Below, in pieces: positions 9,509-19,153 of a stretch of 29,614 nucleotides of DNA (the first letter of the stretch is position 1; every line of letters starts with the position of its first letter). The DNA comes from Ectocarpus siliculosus (lineage: Eukaryota; Sar; Phaeophyceae; Ectocarpales; Ectocarpaceae). The DNA lies in assembly GCA_000310025.1 (NCBI GenBank), contig FN648820.1:6005-35618 (forward strand). Direction: 5' to 3'. The position numbers and the translations under genes are program-made. The notes under the pieces are model-generated. The model was not told the DNA's origin. It saw only the letters and a program-made list of their open reading frames with translations, and searched no databases.

Positions 9509-9569
9509 GTGATACACCCGAGTGGACCGTTACCTGACGTTTCTCGCGGGTTCGAACCTCGCGTGTCAC
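9509..9569 (+). other. tRNA-like 61-nt sequence
   Basis: GTGATAC (9509-9515) pairs with GTGTCAC (9563-9569) over seven positions with one wobble, like an acceptor stem. A T-arm-like hairpin GCGGG-TTCGAAC-CTCGC at 9546-9562 lies directly before it. CCGAGTGG after the 5' arm resembles the box A region of class II tRNAs. Only 30 bases separate acceptor and T arm, so a full D arm and anticodon arm do not fit. A T-run lies near 9587-9596. It is a tRNA-derived relic or mimic and not a working tRNA gene by this reading. Confidence 0.5.
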
Positions 9570-10118
9570 TTTCACCTCCCCCCCCCCTTTTTTTTTTCTT
9601 CTCATCTTCTTTTTCCTTATGCATACAGCACGTAGTTCGCTGTCTCGTTTTTTTCTCGTCTTCTTTGTTTTTCAGTCTTTTTCTTTGAGTCTTTCTCTCG
9701 CATGCATGTGGTTTTTGCTTTTATCTGTTCCCGTGAATGCTGTTGAATGCACTTTCCGATTACGTATGCGGCCGCTTTGTATGCCGTGGGACTTGTCGAT
9801 ACCATCAGTGGGGACTTGTCAATACCATCCGTGGAGACGATTGCTTACGTGAGTGAGCATATTATCGTCGATTCCTTCAGCTATATGCCCCTCTGTGCGC
9901 GGCACAGACAAGATTGTACCGGCAAGTAGTCCCTAGTAAGCCGGGGGAAACAGAAAACAAGGCACCTGCCTCATGTGCATACTCGTGACAGCATCATGCC
10001 CTACTGCCGCGGGTCGATTGGTTATGTCCGATGCCGCAGGGTTCCTCCACCCCGTGCAGTACAATGGCTGCTATCGTGGCAAGTACAGCAACCGCGACAA
10101 GTCAGCGTGCGACCATAC
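9570..10118 (-). other. Element leader, distal part
   Basis: This stretch has a C-run and T-rich tract at about 9578-9670, a GACTTGTC..ATACCATC motif repeated at 9789-9828, and unique sequence up to the gap. It is conserved at 12546-13094 and, inverted, at about 27290-27822. No gene is recognised. Confidence 0.5.
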
Positions 10119-10218
10119 NNNNNNNNNNNNNNNNNNNNNNNNNNNNNNNNNNNNNNNNNNNNNNNNNNNNNNNNNNNNNNNNNNNNNNNNNNNNNNNNNN
10201 NNNNNNNNNNNNNNNNNN
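10119..10218. other. Assembly gap of 100 N
   Basis: Exactly 100 unknown bases. The round length indicates a placeholder gap joining two contigs, not a measured distance. Confidence 0.98.
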
Positions 10219-10516
10219 CGCGCTTCCGCTGCAGCTCTTCCCTCAGGCCGTCCACCAGCCCGCGGAGAGAAGCGAGCTCAGTCTCATCAGCGGGGGGGTC
10301 GCCGCGGTTGCCTGTCCCTCGCGCTCGCGAGGAGGATACCGCTCGACGCCTCGCGGGAGTACGTGATCCGCTGCGCGTCGAGGGGCGAGCCGTCGAGCTC
10401 GCCACCGATCGCGCGGTAGACCTCCTCGTGCGTGGTGTCGAAGGTGTCGCCGCCCGACCTCGCCCTGCTTGCCCAGCCGCTGCCCTGCCGCTCCGCGTGG
10501 AGGCCCGTGTCGGCAT
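10219..10516 (-). pseudogene. 5' fragment of the gag-like ORF, cut by the gap
   Basis: This frame starts with the same MPTRASTRSGR sequence as the full ORF and matches its first 99 residues until the N gap. It is most likely the same gene read a second time at the start of the next contig. A true partial duplication is less likely. Confidence 0.85.
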
Positions 10517-10897
10517 CTGGTCGCGGTTAGAGTCGTATAAGCAGCGAACCGGCGGCAGGCGGCGGGCGAGCGTCAGGGCGGCGTTGCGGGAACACTTCTT
10601 TTCCTCTTCATCGTGGGCGTAGTCGATCGCGCGCCTGGATCTGCAGTTAGAATGGTCTACAAATCCTATCTTCGGGCGAAACTATCTGACGAGGGTTTTC
10701 GTCGGGCCCAGAACGACGCGTTGTTATATCGCGAGCTCGCGTTAGTTCGTTCTCGATGCCTGTGGATTGAATGGAGTGATTATTGCTGCTGACGCTACGG
10801 TCACCGGACGTCGACCAATCCCGAATATTTCTCTCATTGGAACACTAGTGATGGTTTCTTTTTTTTTTATATATATATTTTCTTGGATTCGGTGAGT

Positions 10898-12288
10898 CCC
10901 GGTTCGCCATCGGCACGGGTGCTTCCACTCATTGGCGCCTCCCGTGCTGATACGTGTTTTTTTTTTTTCTTCGATGCGTTGGATACGGTGAACTCCACTT
11001 GCCAACAGCGCGGGTGCTTCCACTCCATTGGCGCGTCCCTCGCTGAAACTGACAACACATATGCAGCACGGGTGCTTCCACTCATTGGCGCGTCCCGTGC
11101 TGATACGTGTTTTTTTTTTTTTTCTTCGATGCGTTGGATACACGGTGAAACTCCACTTGCCAACAGCGCGGGTGCTTCCACTCATTGGCGCGTCCCTCGC
11201 TGAAACTGACAACACATATGCAGCACGGGTGCTTCCACTCATTGGCGCGACCCGTACTGATACTTGTACGCAGCGCGGGTGCTTCCACTCATTGGCGCGT
11301 CCCTTGCTGAAACTGACAACACATATGGGTACGGGTGCTTCCACTCATTGGCGCGTCCCGTACTGATACGTGTATGACTTCGTTTTCGATGCGTGGAGAT
11401 CGGTTAATTCTACTCGCCAACAGCACGGGTGCGTCCACTCATTGGCGCGTCCCGTGCTGATACGTGTACGGCGTTTTTGTTCTTTCTTGTTGAGATCGGT
11501 TAACTCTACTCGCCAACAGCACTCATTGGCGCGTCCCTTGCTGAAACTGACAACACATATGCAGCACGGGTGCTTCCACTCATTGGCGCGTCCCGTACTG
11601 ATACGTGTATGACTTTGTTTTCGATGGGTGGAGATCGGTTAATTCTACTCGCCAACAGCACGGGCGCTTCCACTCATTGGCGCGTCCCGTGCTGATACGT
11701 GTACGGCGTTTTGTTCTTTCTTTTTTTGAGATCGGTTAACTCTACTCGCCAACAGCACTCATTGGCGCGTCCCTTGCTGAAACTGACAACACATATGCAG
11801 CACGGGTGCTTCCACTCATTGGCGCGTCCCGTACTGATACGTGTACGACTTCGTTTTCGATGCGTGGAGATCGGTTAATTCTACTCGCCAACAGCACGGG
11901 TGCGTCCACTCATTGGCGCGTCCCGTGCTGATACGTGTACGGCGTTTTGTTCTTTCTTTTTTTGAGATCGGTTAACTCTACTCGCCAACAGCACGAGTGC
12001 TTCCACTCATTGGCGCGTCCCGTGCTGAGGCTGACATCACATATGCAGCACGGGTGCTTCCACTCATTGGCGCGTCCCGTACTGATGCATGATTTGTGGT
12101 ATTTTTCTACCGCTGGGTTGAATTCGGTTAACTCTACTCGCCAACAGCACGGGTGCTTCCACTCATTGGCGCATCCCGTGCTGATACATGTATGACTTCG
12201 TGTTTCGTTGCGTTGAGATCGGTTAACTTCCACTCGCCAACAGCACGGACGAGTGCTTCCACTATTGGCGCGTCCCGTGCTGGTGCGT
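10898..12288 (-). repeat. Second reading of the hairpin array
   Basis: This has the same ~18 units as 7920-9310 with a few differences, several of which restore the consensus (for example CTCGCCAACAG at 11508 where the first copy has CTCCCCAACAG). That pattern suggests sequencing error in one of the readings. Confidence 0.85.
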
Positions 12289-12484
12289 GTCCGTGTTTTT
12301 TTTTTTTCATTGAGATCACTTCCGCATAGACAATCCTACGGCAGGTTGACGAGTTTTTGGCATGCATCAATTGCTGTCCGGGCGTTTTTTGGAACGGTCG
12401 CTTAATCGTCGATGGATGTGACGTATTCTTATGGAAGGTTTGTGTCACATCGGTCGTAAATTTGGCGTGATGCCCCTCGAGACC

Positions 12485-12545
12485 GTGATACACCCGAGTG
12501 GACCGTTACCTGACGTTTCTCGCGGGTTCGAACCTCGCGTGTCAC
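12485..12545 (+). other. tRNA-like 61-nt sequence, second reading
   Basis: Identical to 9509-9569 in both the acceptor-like pairing and the T-arm-like hairpin. Confidence 0.5.
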
Positions 12546-13094
12546 TTTCACCTCCCCCCCCCCTTTTTTTTTTCTTCTCATCTTCTTTTTCCTTATGCAT
12601 ACAGCACGTAGTTCGCTGTCTCGTTTTTTTCTCGTCTTCTTTGTTTTTCAGTCTTTTTCTTTGAGTCTTTCTCTCGCATGCATGTGGTTTTTGCTTTTAT
12701 CTGTTCCCGTGAATGCTGTTGAATGCACTTTCCGATTACGTATGCGGCCGCTTTGTATGCCGTGGGACTTGTCGATACCATCAGTGGGGACTTGTCAATA
12801 CCATCCGTGGAGACGATTGCTTACGTGAGTGAGCATATTATCGTCGATTCCTTCAGCTATATGCCCCTCTGTGCGCGGCACAGACAAGATTGTACCGGCA
12901 AGTAGTCCCTAGTAAGCCGGGGGAAACAGAAAACAAGGCACCTGCCTCATGTGCATACTCGTGACAGCATCATGCCCTACTGCCGCGGGTCGATTGGTTA
13001 TGTCCGATGCCGCAGGGTTCCTCCACCCCGTGCAGTACAATGGCTGCTATCGTGGCAAGTACAGCAACCGCGACAAGTCAGCGTGCGACCATAC

Positions 13095-13258
13095 AACAGG
13101 CCCCGCTCTTTCTTTTTGCCGTTGAATTTTTTTTCTTCAGCGAGAGTAAGTCTCGGTTGGGATGAACCGCATTTTTTTCTTCAGCGAGTACACACCTTTT
13201 TATGGAGAGTCGCGTGCTGGTCGCTTCCCCAATGCTTGCGCCGTGTCCCGTCCCGCCC
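13095..13258 (-). other. Element 5' leader with short tandem repeat
   Basis: In element sense this segment follows A1. It has a T/A-rich motif beginning CGCTGAAGAAAA repeated about every 45 bases (13132-13190), also present in the inverted copy at about 27178-27260. It contains the TATA-like box annotated separately. Confidence 0.55.
13195..13204 (-). promoter_or_regulatory. TATA-like box near A1
   Basis: Element-sense CATAAAAAGG lies inside the A1 edge and is read as CATATAAAGG in the inverted copy (26981-26990). Its place just downstream of A1 fits a promoter for the gag-YR transcript. Assignment is by motif and position only. Confidence 0.4.
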
Positions 13259-13520
13259 TTTTCTAAACTGCCGCCGCTACTGCGTTAGGCGGCTGCTGCT
13301 GTCCTTCCGTTGCGTCACGCGCTCTGTAGCTGTCACACGTTACCCGACTTTGCTACAGCCCCTGCGTGGACTCGATCACGGAATGACACCCCCAACTATA
13401 GACTAATAATTCCAAACACCGTGACCCTGGGTTTCCGGTAGAAATGAAGCCAAATTCTAATTCGACTGTTACAAAATAAACACCAGTATATTCTATCTGC
13501 TTCGACGAACAAACCTTCCT
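13259..13520 (-). repeat. A1 terminal repeat (5' end of element)
   Basis: This 262-bp direct repeat of A2 (4379-4640) differs at about three bases. In element sense it starts AGGAAGG at 13520. Sequence outside 13520 is unrelated to the inner side of A2. Confidence 0.85.
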
Positions 13521-14030
13521 GTTTTTTTCGTCGATCTGGCGCTTCTGTGAGGCGGTTTCCCGTCAGTGTATGCTCTGTCCAAAGATGAAGTGGAGAAGAT
13601 GTGCCAACAGGTATTGCTTGGACAGGTACATCCTCTGTGCGGACGGTTGCTGTCGGAGACGGCATGCACACCTGCTCAGAAACTACTCCTGCTCTACAGT
13701 CTATTTCTCTCCGCATAGCTGCTGCTGCTGCACAACAGTCGTACTACTGTACTCACTCCTGTTCGTCACCTTTACATACACCGCGTCCCTATCCCTGTGA
13801 GCCCATGTGGGGGCTCACAGGGACCCACTGCTGCACTATCCTTGCCACCGTGACTTATGGGTGTACACGCATGATTGGAAAATCTTTGACCGCAGAGAGC
13901 CAGTTGTGGGGAAAAAGACAGAAAAATTGAAATGATCAACCCAGTCACGAAATTAAGTTGGGTCATAGTCTACAGCAGTACTGACATCTTCGGAGAGATC
14001 CCTGGGAACGAATGGGAGAGCGAACCAGCG

Positions 14031-14031
<1 letters not shown>
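13521..14031. other. Flank of the element, no supported gene
   Basis: No gene is recognised. It contains the 13-bp hairpin at 13792-13823. Open frames are short and overlapping. Confidence 0.4.
13792..13823. other. Perfect 13-bp hairpin
   Basis: TCCCTGTGAGCCC (13792-13804) pairs perfectly with GGGCTCACAGGGA (13811-13823) around a 6-base loop. It is the strongest short stem outside the element. Its role is unknown. Confidence 0.7.
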
Positions 14032-14099
<68 letters not shown>

Positions 14100-14275
14100 C
14101 AGACAGAGAGAGACAGGCAGACAGGCAGACAGAGAGAGAAAGAAACAGAGAGACAGAGAGACAGAGAGAGACAGAGAGAGAGCGAGAGAGAGAGAGTGAG
14201 AGGCAAACAGAGAGAGAGAGAAAGAGAGAAAGAGAGAGACAGAGAGAGACAGAGAAAGAAAGAGAGGGAAAGAGA
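14032..14275. repeat. (GA)n microsatellite tract
   Basis: A pure GA run at about 14036-14097 continues into an interrupted GA/CAGA/AAGA tract. The long Arg-Glu and Leu-Ser frames across it arise from the repeat and are not genes. Confidence 0.95.
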
Positions 14276-15105
14276 GTATAGAGGTCGTGGCGGGTTTATT
14301 ATTGGGTGCAAATCCAAAGGGACGGGGCAAAAGGTTCATACTACATCGGGTGGGTGTGCCCCCCTCACCTCATCCGTGAGGTTGTCACGCAACCTTCGCA
14401 CTTTGGTCCTGGTCTTCGCGACGTGCTTCTGCATCTTTTCCTCCTTCTTCTGCAGTTGAGACTGCGACTGTGCTGCTCAATCATATACACTATCGTTATT
14501 CGTGCCCATGGGTACCCACGCCCCATGGGTACCCACGGCCACCCACGGCCCACGGGGGACCGTAATGGCTTTCACCACCACGGGGATCACAACGGGTACC
14601 AAGATTAAGCGTACTCTATAACATCGATTAGGCGGGGTCGACGAAGGCGCGGCCGCAGCGAGGTGGTACACCCAAGGTTCCGTGGGAGGCTCACAGCACA
14701 GCAGTTAGTGAGTCCAGCATTGTTCCAGCTCGGCGCAAGAATGTAAAGAAAGAAAGGAAGGTATCTAAAGCTTGGTGTGGGCGTGGAGGAAAGCGCGTCA
14801 GTGTGGCCTCACCCAGATCCACGGCGCTAGGCTCACCCAGATCCACGGCGCGACGCTGAGGGCGTTGTCGCATCTCTCGTGTTTTGTACAGTGCACACGC
14901 ACGCCGAGGCCTTGGGCAGGTCTCTTCATCATACTTGTTGCAGATTTAAACGGTACGGTGGGTTTAGTTGTTTTCAAAGCTCCAAGACGTGTCGTCTTTC
15001 CTTAGTCGGGACGAATAGGTCCCGTGGTGATCATCATGAATACCCGTCCGCACCCGTAGGGTGCTACACCACCGATACCAATGGATCGCTACCCACGGTT
15101 ATCAC
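14276..15105. other. No supported gene; start of minisatellite-like motifs
   Basis: It contains isolated CCATGGGTACCCACG motifs at about 14507-14560 and a duplicated GGCTCACCCAGATCCACGGC at about 14806 and 14831. No coding frame is convincing. Confidence 0.4.
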
Positions 15106-15435
15106 CACGGGTGCCTGTGGCTACCCACGGTGACGACCATGGGCTAGCGTTAGGCATCAGTTTGGGTGCCCATGGGTCACCATGTGTGTGGCCATGAGTC
15201 ACCATGGGTACCCACGGGCAATACCCATGCGTACCCATGGGCACCCATAGGCATTGCCCGCGGGAACCCATGGGTACCCATGGGCATTGCCTGTGGGAAC
15301 CCATGGGTACCCACAGGGATTGTCTGCGGGAACCCATGGGTACCCACGGGATCATTTCACTTGGTTATGTATGGATACCCATGGGTACCCATGGGCATTG
15401 TCTATGGTGCCCGTGGGTACCCACGGAGTAATTTC
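15106..15435. repeat. CCATGG/GGTACC minisatellite
   Basis: Repeats of the palindromic core CCCATGGGTACCCATGGG, with linkers such as CATTGCC(T/C)G(T/C)GGGAA, follow one another about every 35-50 bases. Diverged copies extend back to 14507. Frames through it encode MGTHGYPW-type repeats in several phases on both strands, which argues against selection for a protein. Confidence 0.85.
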
Positions 15436-16196
15436 ACTTGGTTATGGGCGAATGTATCAAACATCTGCACCGAGACAAAGAAATAAACGGAAAACCCCGA
15501 CGCAATGAAGAGGGCCGCGGGGCGGGAAAGCTTCGGGTATGGTTTGAAACCCTTTTGTCACCTGAACGGGCACGCACGAATGCGTGTATACTACCTCGGG
15601 GAGAGATAAATAAGGGCATCGTAAAATATCGTCGTTACGCTGTGTACGACGCAACAAGGAAAAAAGGTTTCGTCGGAACCAAGATATTGACAAGAAGTCG
15701 GAACCACGATGTTGACATACGCACGACACATATCGTCCCGAGAACAGACAACACCCCCGCCAGGAAGGAAACCCATACCGGGAAACGTTGGCAATTTACA
15801 ATGTCAACCGTGCAATGGGACAAAAAAAAAAACGACAACAACGTCAACCCATTCTAGTAAACCCACTGTAGTAAGAAACGTCGCCGATCAAAGTGACATG
15901 ACGCAGCTAGATAAGAGGAAGCAACCTAAACCGCTCGAATGTACGTAAAGCAGCCCCATTAGGCAGCGCGAATGGTGTAACCATAACCAAGTGCATCCTT
16001 CAGCCCATCACCCCAGGACATCTGTGCGGGTGGAATTCCTCTCTGCTAGGTAGAGAGCACCAGGGAACTCGGATCGGTAGAAATGTTGGCCCACTCTCGA
16101 CACACCGTAGGAGGACGAAAAAGATGGCAGCGTGAGCTGTGCGGTTCCTGACGTCTTCAACCTGCCGTTCCGGATGTATGTGTTGTACGTGCTTCG
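15436..16196. other. Unassigned; one open frame of unknown status
   Basis: A 139-codon plus-strand frame (15438-15857) has a Lys/Arg/Asn-rich product with no recognised domain. It spans a diverged 29-bp near-duplication (GTCGGAACCA..A.GTTGACA) at 15673-15720. I do not call it a gene. The rest shows nothing. Confidence 0.3.
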
Positions 16197-17205
16197 CTAA
16201 CGGTCAAAGGTCGGGTGCTGGGACAACAGCTTTTTGGTGAGCAGGAGCCCGTTCTTGAAGCAGATGTTGTTGTCCAAGACGAAACGGTTCAGCACCATTG
16301 GTATGCGCATGATTACATGTCGAAACCCTGGTCAGCAAGAGAGGCATGCGTTTCAGAACAAGTGTGGGTAGTTAACGTAGTTGGAGGTACTTAGCCTTAA
16401 TGGATGAAACAACACGGATTACGAGTGAGACAGCGAGTAAAAGAGATCAACGGGGGGCTGTAATGACGGTGTTAACCAGAAACTGCTATTGGTTCGACGC
16501 AGGGTGTATCTGAGGCACCGGTTAGCCACCCGTTGTTGGACTCGGCGATGGAGGAGTTCCAGTAGAACTCGGGTGGGTCTTGCTGCAAGTTCCACATAAG
16601 AGGGTTGTTGTAGTCGTTTGGGTTGTTGAGGATAGAGCACGCAAGCTCCGTATGGCCCCGATAATGGAACCTGCCGGCGTCCACAGTAACGATACGCGCA
16701 CAACACGGGTATTGGGTACGGCCGGGGTATGTGTTCGACGACGGTACTTCATTCCAAGTTGGAGTTCGGACACACTGTACACGTCACCCCCAACGCCACG
16801 CAAACTACAACTTAGAACGCCCAACCTGCTGCTGTGAGCAACTTACTTGCAGGAAGCACGACCTACTTTAGGCCGAGGTGTACGTAGTCTCTCGTTGAAT
16901 TGCCCCGGGTACTTTGGAAACACAGGCCCACGTGTCACGTACCGGTCGACGATCAGTATCGTCCCAACCCAGGACAGATCCCCTCGGTCGCTCAGGTAGC
17001 GGTCCAGAACGCAGGCCTTGTCGTAAAAGAGGATGGTCGGGCGTCGATCCTCATCGGGAAAAATATGTTTCAGGGCCGCGTCCACATCGGCACATCCTTC
17101 CGCCTCCAAGAGGGGCACTATCCCGCAGATGATCCCGCAAGACCAGCTCGCGGAAAGACTCCCCCAGCTGCTCTTCCTTCCTAGAATTGCACGGAGCATC
17201 CTCAT
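16197..17205 (-). CDS. KDZ-type transposase, C-terminal catalytic exons
   Basis: Three minus-strand exons splice cleanly. Exon 1 runs from about 17205 to 16943. It has CGIICGIVPLLEAEG and FYDKAC, and ends in GTCGACCG before GTACGT. The intron is 272 bp. Exon 2 (16519-16670, 50 codons) follows GGCAG. The joined reading is VDRFHYRGHTE, then NSSIAESNNGWLT. Exon 3 (16197-16327) follows GACCAG, reads FRHVIMRIPMVLNRFVLDNN and ends at TAG. YD-x-x-C, VD-R-F-H and N-S-x-x-A-E with their spacing are marks of the Kyakuja-Dileera-Zisupton transposases, which carry a DDE RNase H-like core. The 5' boundary of exon 1 is unresolved (17130-17205). Phase agreement at both introns supports a once-working gene. 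Confidence 0.72.
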
Positions 17206-18004
17206 GTCCTCAGGCTATGTTGTCGGCACACACACGCACGCAGTGACAAGGGAGGTAGGGGTTTGTGATGGTGCCGATCAATGTGGCTTAAATCCGGCTG
17301 CTCCCATGCGCGCCAGATTCGTTATGATACACTCGATACCGCCACGTTCAAAATAGGTTATACCCGAAGCCTGCGGTGTCAGTGGGCTTCCATCGCAGGT
17401 CCTCCTACAGTGTATTCTTGGAGTACATGGTGATGTACACCCTCAACTGATGTTGGTGTGTGGACCTTCTGTCTCAAGTCCATGCGGTGTGATAAAAAAC
17501 GTTCGCGTCGTCTGCCGGGTGCGTTCCGTCCTCGCCTGAGAATCCATGTCGGAGGGTTCATCCCGGCCGGAACGCGCCTATTGTCCTGTAGCTGTGGTGG
17601 GGTTAGGAGTAGAGTGTAGGGTAAAATAGCTTGCGCTGTTGAAGGAAATACGTTGAGGTGGGTATTTCTCGCCCGTGAAGCAGAGGGGCAGTCGATGCAA
17701 AAGCCACGGCGCTTGTGCGATAGTTTTTAGATTGGAACGTGCACACATCACGTACGGGAGTACCTCTAACATTTGTTTTTGCTGAAGCAAAAACGGCACC
17801 CCTATCGGAGCGGTTTTCCATAACAGTTATTGGGGTTCTGTAAAACGGGCAAGATGAAGGAGGAGGACCCCAAGCAGCTCTGTACCTTCGAAGAAGTCCA
17901 AAGACTCTTCTTTTGACTCACGACGAAACACGTACTTGAGAGGTAGTTGAGAAGCCCTCCCGAACCCTCTGGTGATGTAAAGACGATATCATGTCGGTAA
18001 CCAA
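17206..18004 (-). other. Probable intron/exon mix of the KDZ gene, unresolved
   Basis: This lies between recognised KDZ segments. A short candidate exon near 17895-17950 (minus) reads VFRRESKEESLDFFEG and is followed by GTACAG. No complete path could be traced, so breakage here is possible. Confidence 0.3.
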
Positions 18005-18331
18005 TCACAGAGTATGCCACCGCCGCGATGGTTGTTTATGCAGAAACCCCACATCAAAAAGGCTTCGTCGTAAATCGCTGTTTCGTCCTAAAGGCGGGTG
18101 GGCGTAGCATGCGTTGATTCTACGACACCTCCTGGTCCAAGAAGCGCGCTCGCTGTGCAGCAGTCCACGTAACCTCCCGGTTCCTTCTGTTGACTCGTCC
18201 TCCTGTGCCTTGTGTGTTGTGCACGTTATCCTGTTGTCCTCGCGATTGTTTCCGCAGGGCGGTGGTGCGACCCAGAACGCGTATTTGTGCCCGTGTACAG
18301 CAGCGTGGTCCTCGCAGTATCTGCCATTCAA
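18005..18331 (-). CDS. KDZ gene middle exon with Cys/His motifs
   Basis: This minus-strand frame reads RYCEDHAAVHGHKY, then RITCTTHKAQEDE. KDZ proteins carry Cys/His clusters of the type R-F-C-x-x-H and TC-x-x-x-H-x-x-x-E between the N-terminus and the catalytic core, and this matches that order. A TTTGAATGGCAG acceptor precedes the first motif. The exon's downstream end is uncertain (a GTGTCG donor near 18120 is possible), and the last 100 bases of the frame look non-coding. Confidence 0.45.
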   Translation of the reverse strand: MNGRYCEDHAAVHGHKYAFWVAPPPCGNNREDNRITCTTHKAQEDESTEGTGRLRGLLHSERASWTRRCRRINACYAHPPLGRNSDLRRSLFDVGFLHKQPSRRWHTL

Positions 18332-18338
18332 AGATCAC

Positions 18339-19153
18339 AAAAGATTACGAAAAGACCTCGGCGTATCTTGATTATTGTTGCCTTCCTACGATACGCAGTT
18401 TGTGTTGGTTGTCGTTTGACTGGTCTCGCAGTGTATGGAAGACGTAGCTGGTTACGTTATGTATGCTGTTGGTGAGCCTCTGTGTCACGAAAGCCTCAGC
18501 CATCGATCTAGCGTTGTACAAGCGGCACGCCTTACTATCTCAGAAAGCTATTCGACGGCGCAGCTGCCATCGTTTTTCCTCATACCGATACGTCGATTTA
18601 CGCGTGTCTCAGCAAGCGTGATGAACTTGGGCATGACGCTACCATTCAGGTAGCTTTAGCGACACGTATTGAACGCTGGTTGTGGTGATGATGTACGAAT
18701 ACGTGCAGCCTATCGGCAAGGGCTTGGGACAGGGCTTCGGACGAGGGTTAGCTACTCGGGAATCGTGCTCAACCGTGTCTTCGCTCGACACTAAGTTGCA
18801 ACGTACGTCTGCGTGGAGTGAAGCCCTTCAATGTCACGGTCACACTTGTAGAAAGAGCACTGGCTTGTGAAGGCGCGGGACGTTTGAAGGAGAGGGTGGT
18901 GTCGAGTTATATTTTGTGGGATCAACAGGCGTGACAAACGACGTTGATGGTTGGTCTGTGCGTGAGCTGGGCAAACAGGACAAAATTCCGGGAACCATGC
19001 GACAACAAAGGAGTGTGTGTACGGGGACGTTCAAGTAACACTTAGCGCCCCCACCGACGGTGCCTCGAAAGGCAGGTCGATGTGAAACACACGGCAGCGC
19101 CAACGAACGGCGAGAACATCGAAATGCGCCTAACAAAGTCCCGGCAATACGCA
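18339..19153 (-). other. No clear exon between KDZ segments
   Basis: Probably an intron, or diverged sequence of the KDZ gene. No frame shows a recognisable motif. Confidence 0.3.

Larger units (their letters stand above)
7241..10118. repeat. First copy of a ~2.88-kb duplicated segment (contig end)
   Basis: This segment runs from inside the gag-like ORF through the leader and stops exactly at the N gap. It matches 10219-13094 nearly base for base; the offset drifts from 2978 to 2976 because of small indels. Differences are few, for example at 8062-8066, 8526, 8596, 8627 and the T-run near 9318. See the finding on the contig overlap. Confidence 0.9.
10219..13094. repeat. Second copy of the ~2.88-kb duplicated segment (contig start)
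   Basis: Begins at the first base after the gap and matches 7241-10118 to the last base before the gap. It includes a second hairpin array (about 10898-12288) and a second tRNA-like sequence (12485-12545). After 13094 the sequence continues into the A1 region with no counterpart in copy one. Confidence 0.9.
4073..13520 (-). mobile_element. Tyrosine-recombinase element with split direct repeats
   Basis: Read on the minus strand, the order is A1 (13520-13259), structured leader, gag-like ORF, in-frame UAG, YR ORF, B1 (4878-4641), A2 (4640-4379), a 68-bp spacer, B2 (4310-4073). A1/A2 differ at about 3 of 262 positions and B1/B2 at about 3 of 238. B1 abuts A2 exactly, as expected if B1-A2 is a copy of the junction of a circular intermediate. 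This layout is known from PAT/Ngaro-type YR retrotransposons. Unlike those, no reverse transcriptase or RNase H frame is visible. The 2976-bp excess around the N gap is probably an assembly artefact, leaving about 6.5 kb. No target-site duplication is evident, as expected for YR insertion. The inverted partner at 26664 supports it as a repeated family. Confidence 0.75.

Noticed and set aside
7764-9517. Many open frames of 60-110 codons with MSGSTRA / EWKHPCCW-type repeats on both strands (also at 10742-12493 and 27920-29488)
   Set aside because: They follow from repetition of the hairpin unit in several phases on both strands; no domain and no consistent start.
9509-9569. Functional tRNA gene
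   Set aside because: Acceptor and T arm pair, but the interior is too short for D and anticodon arms.
10219-10516. A second, independent gag gene
   Set aside because: It lies exactly at a contig start and matches the first copy; the contig-overlap explanation is simpler.
7540-13258. Hidden reverse transcriptase in the element leader
   Set aside because: No frame with RT-like length or YxDD-type motif is visible on either strand; the space is filled by the array and conserved non-coding leader.
13932-14459. Arg-Glu and Ser-Leu repeat proteins
   Set aside because: Translation of the (GA)n tract in different frames; not evidence of a gene.
15166-15508. MGTHGYPW repeat protein
   Set aside because: Minisatellite read-through open in several frames and on both strands.
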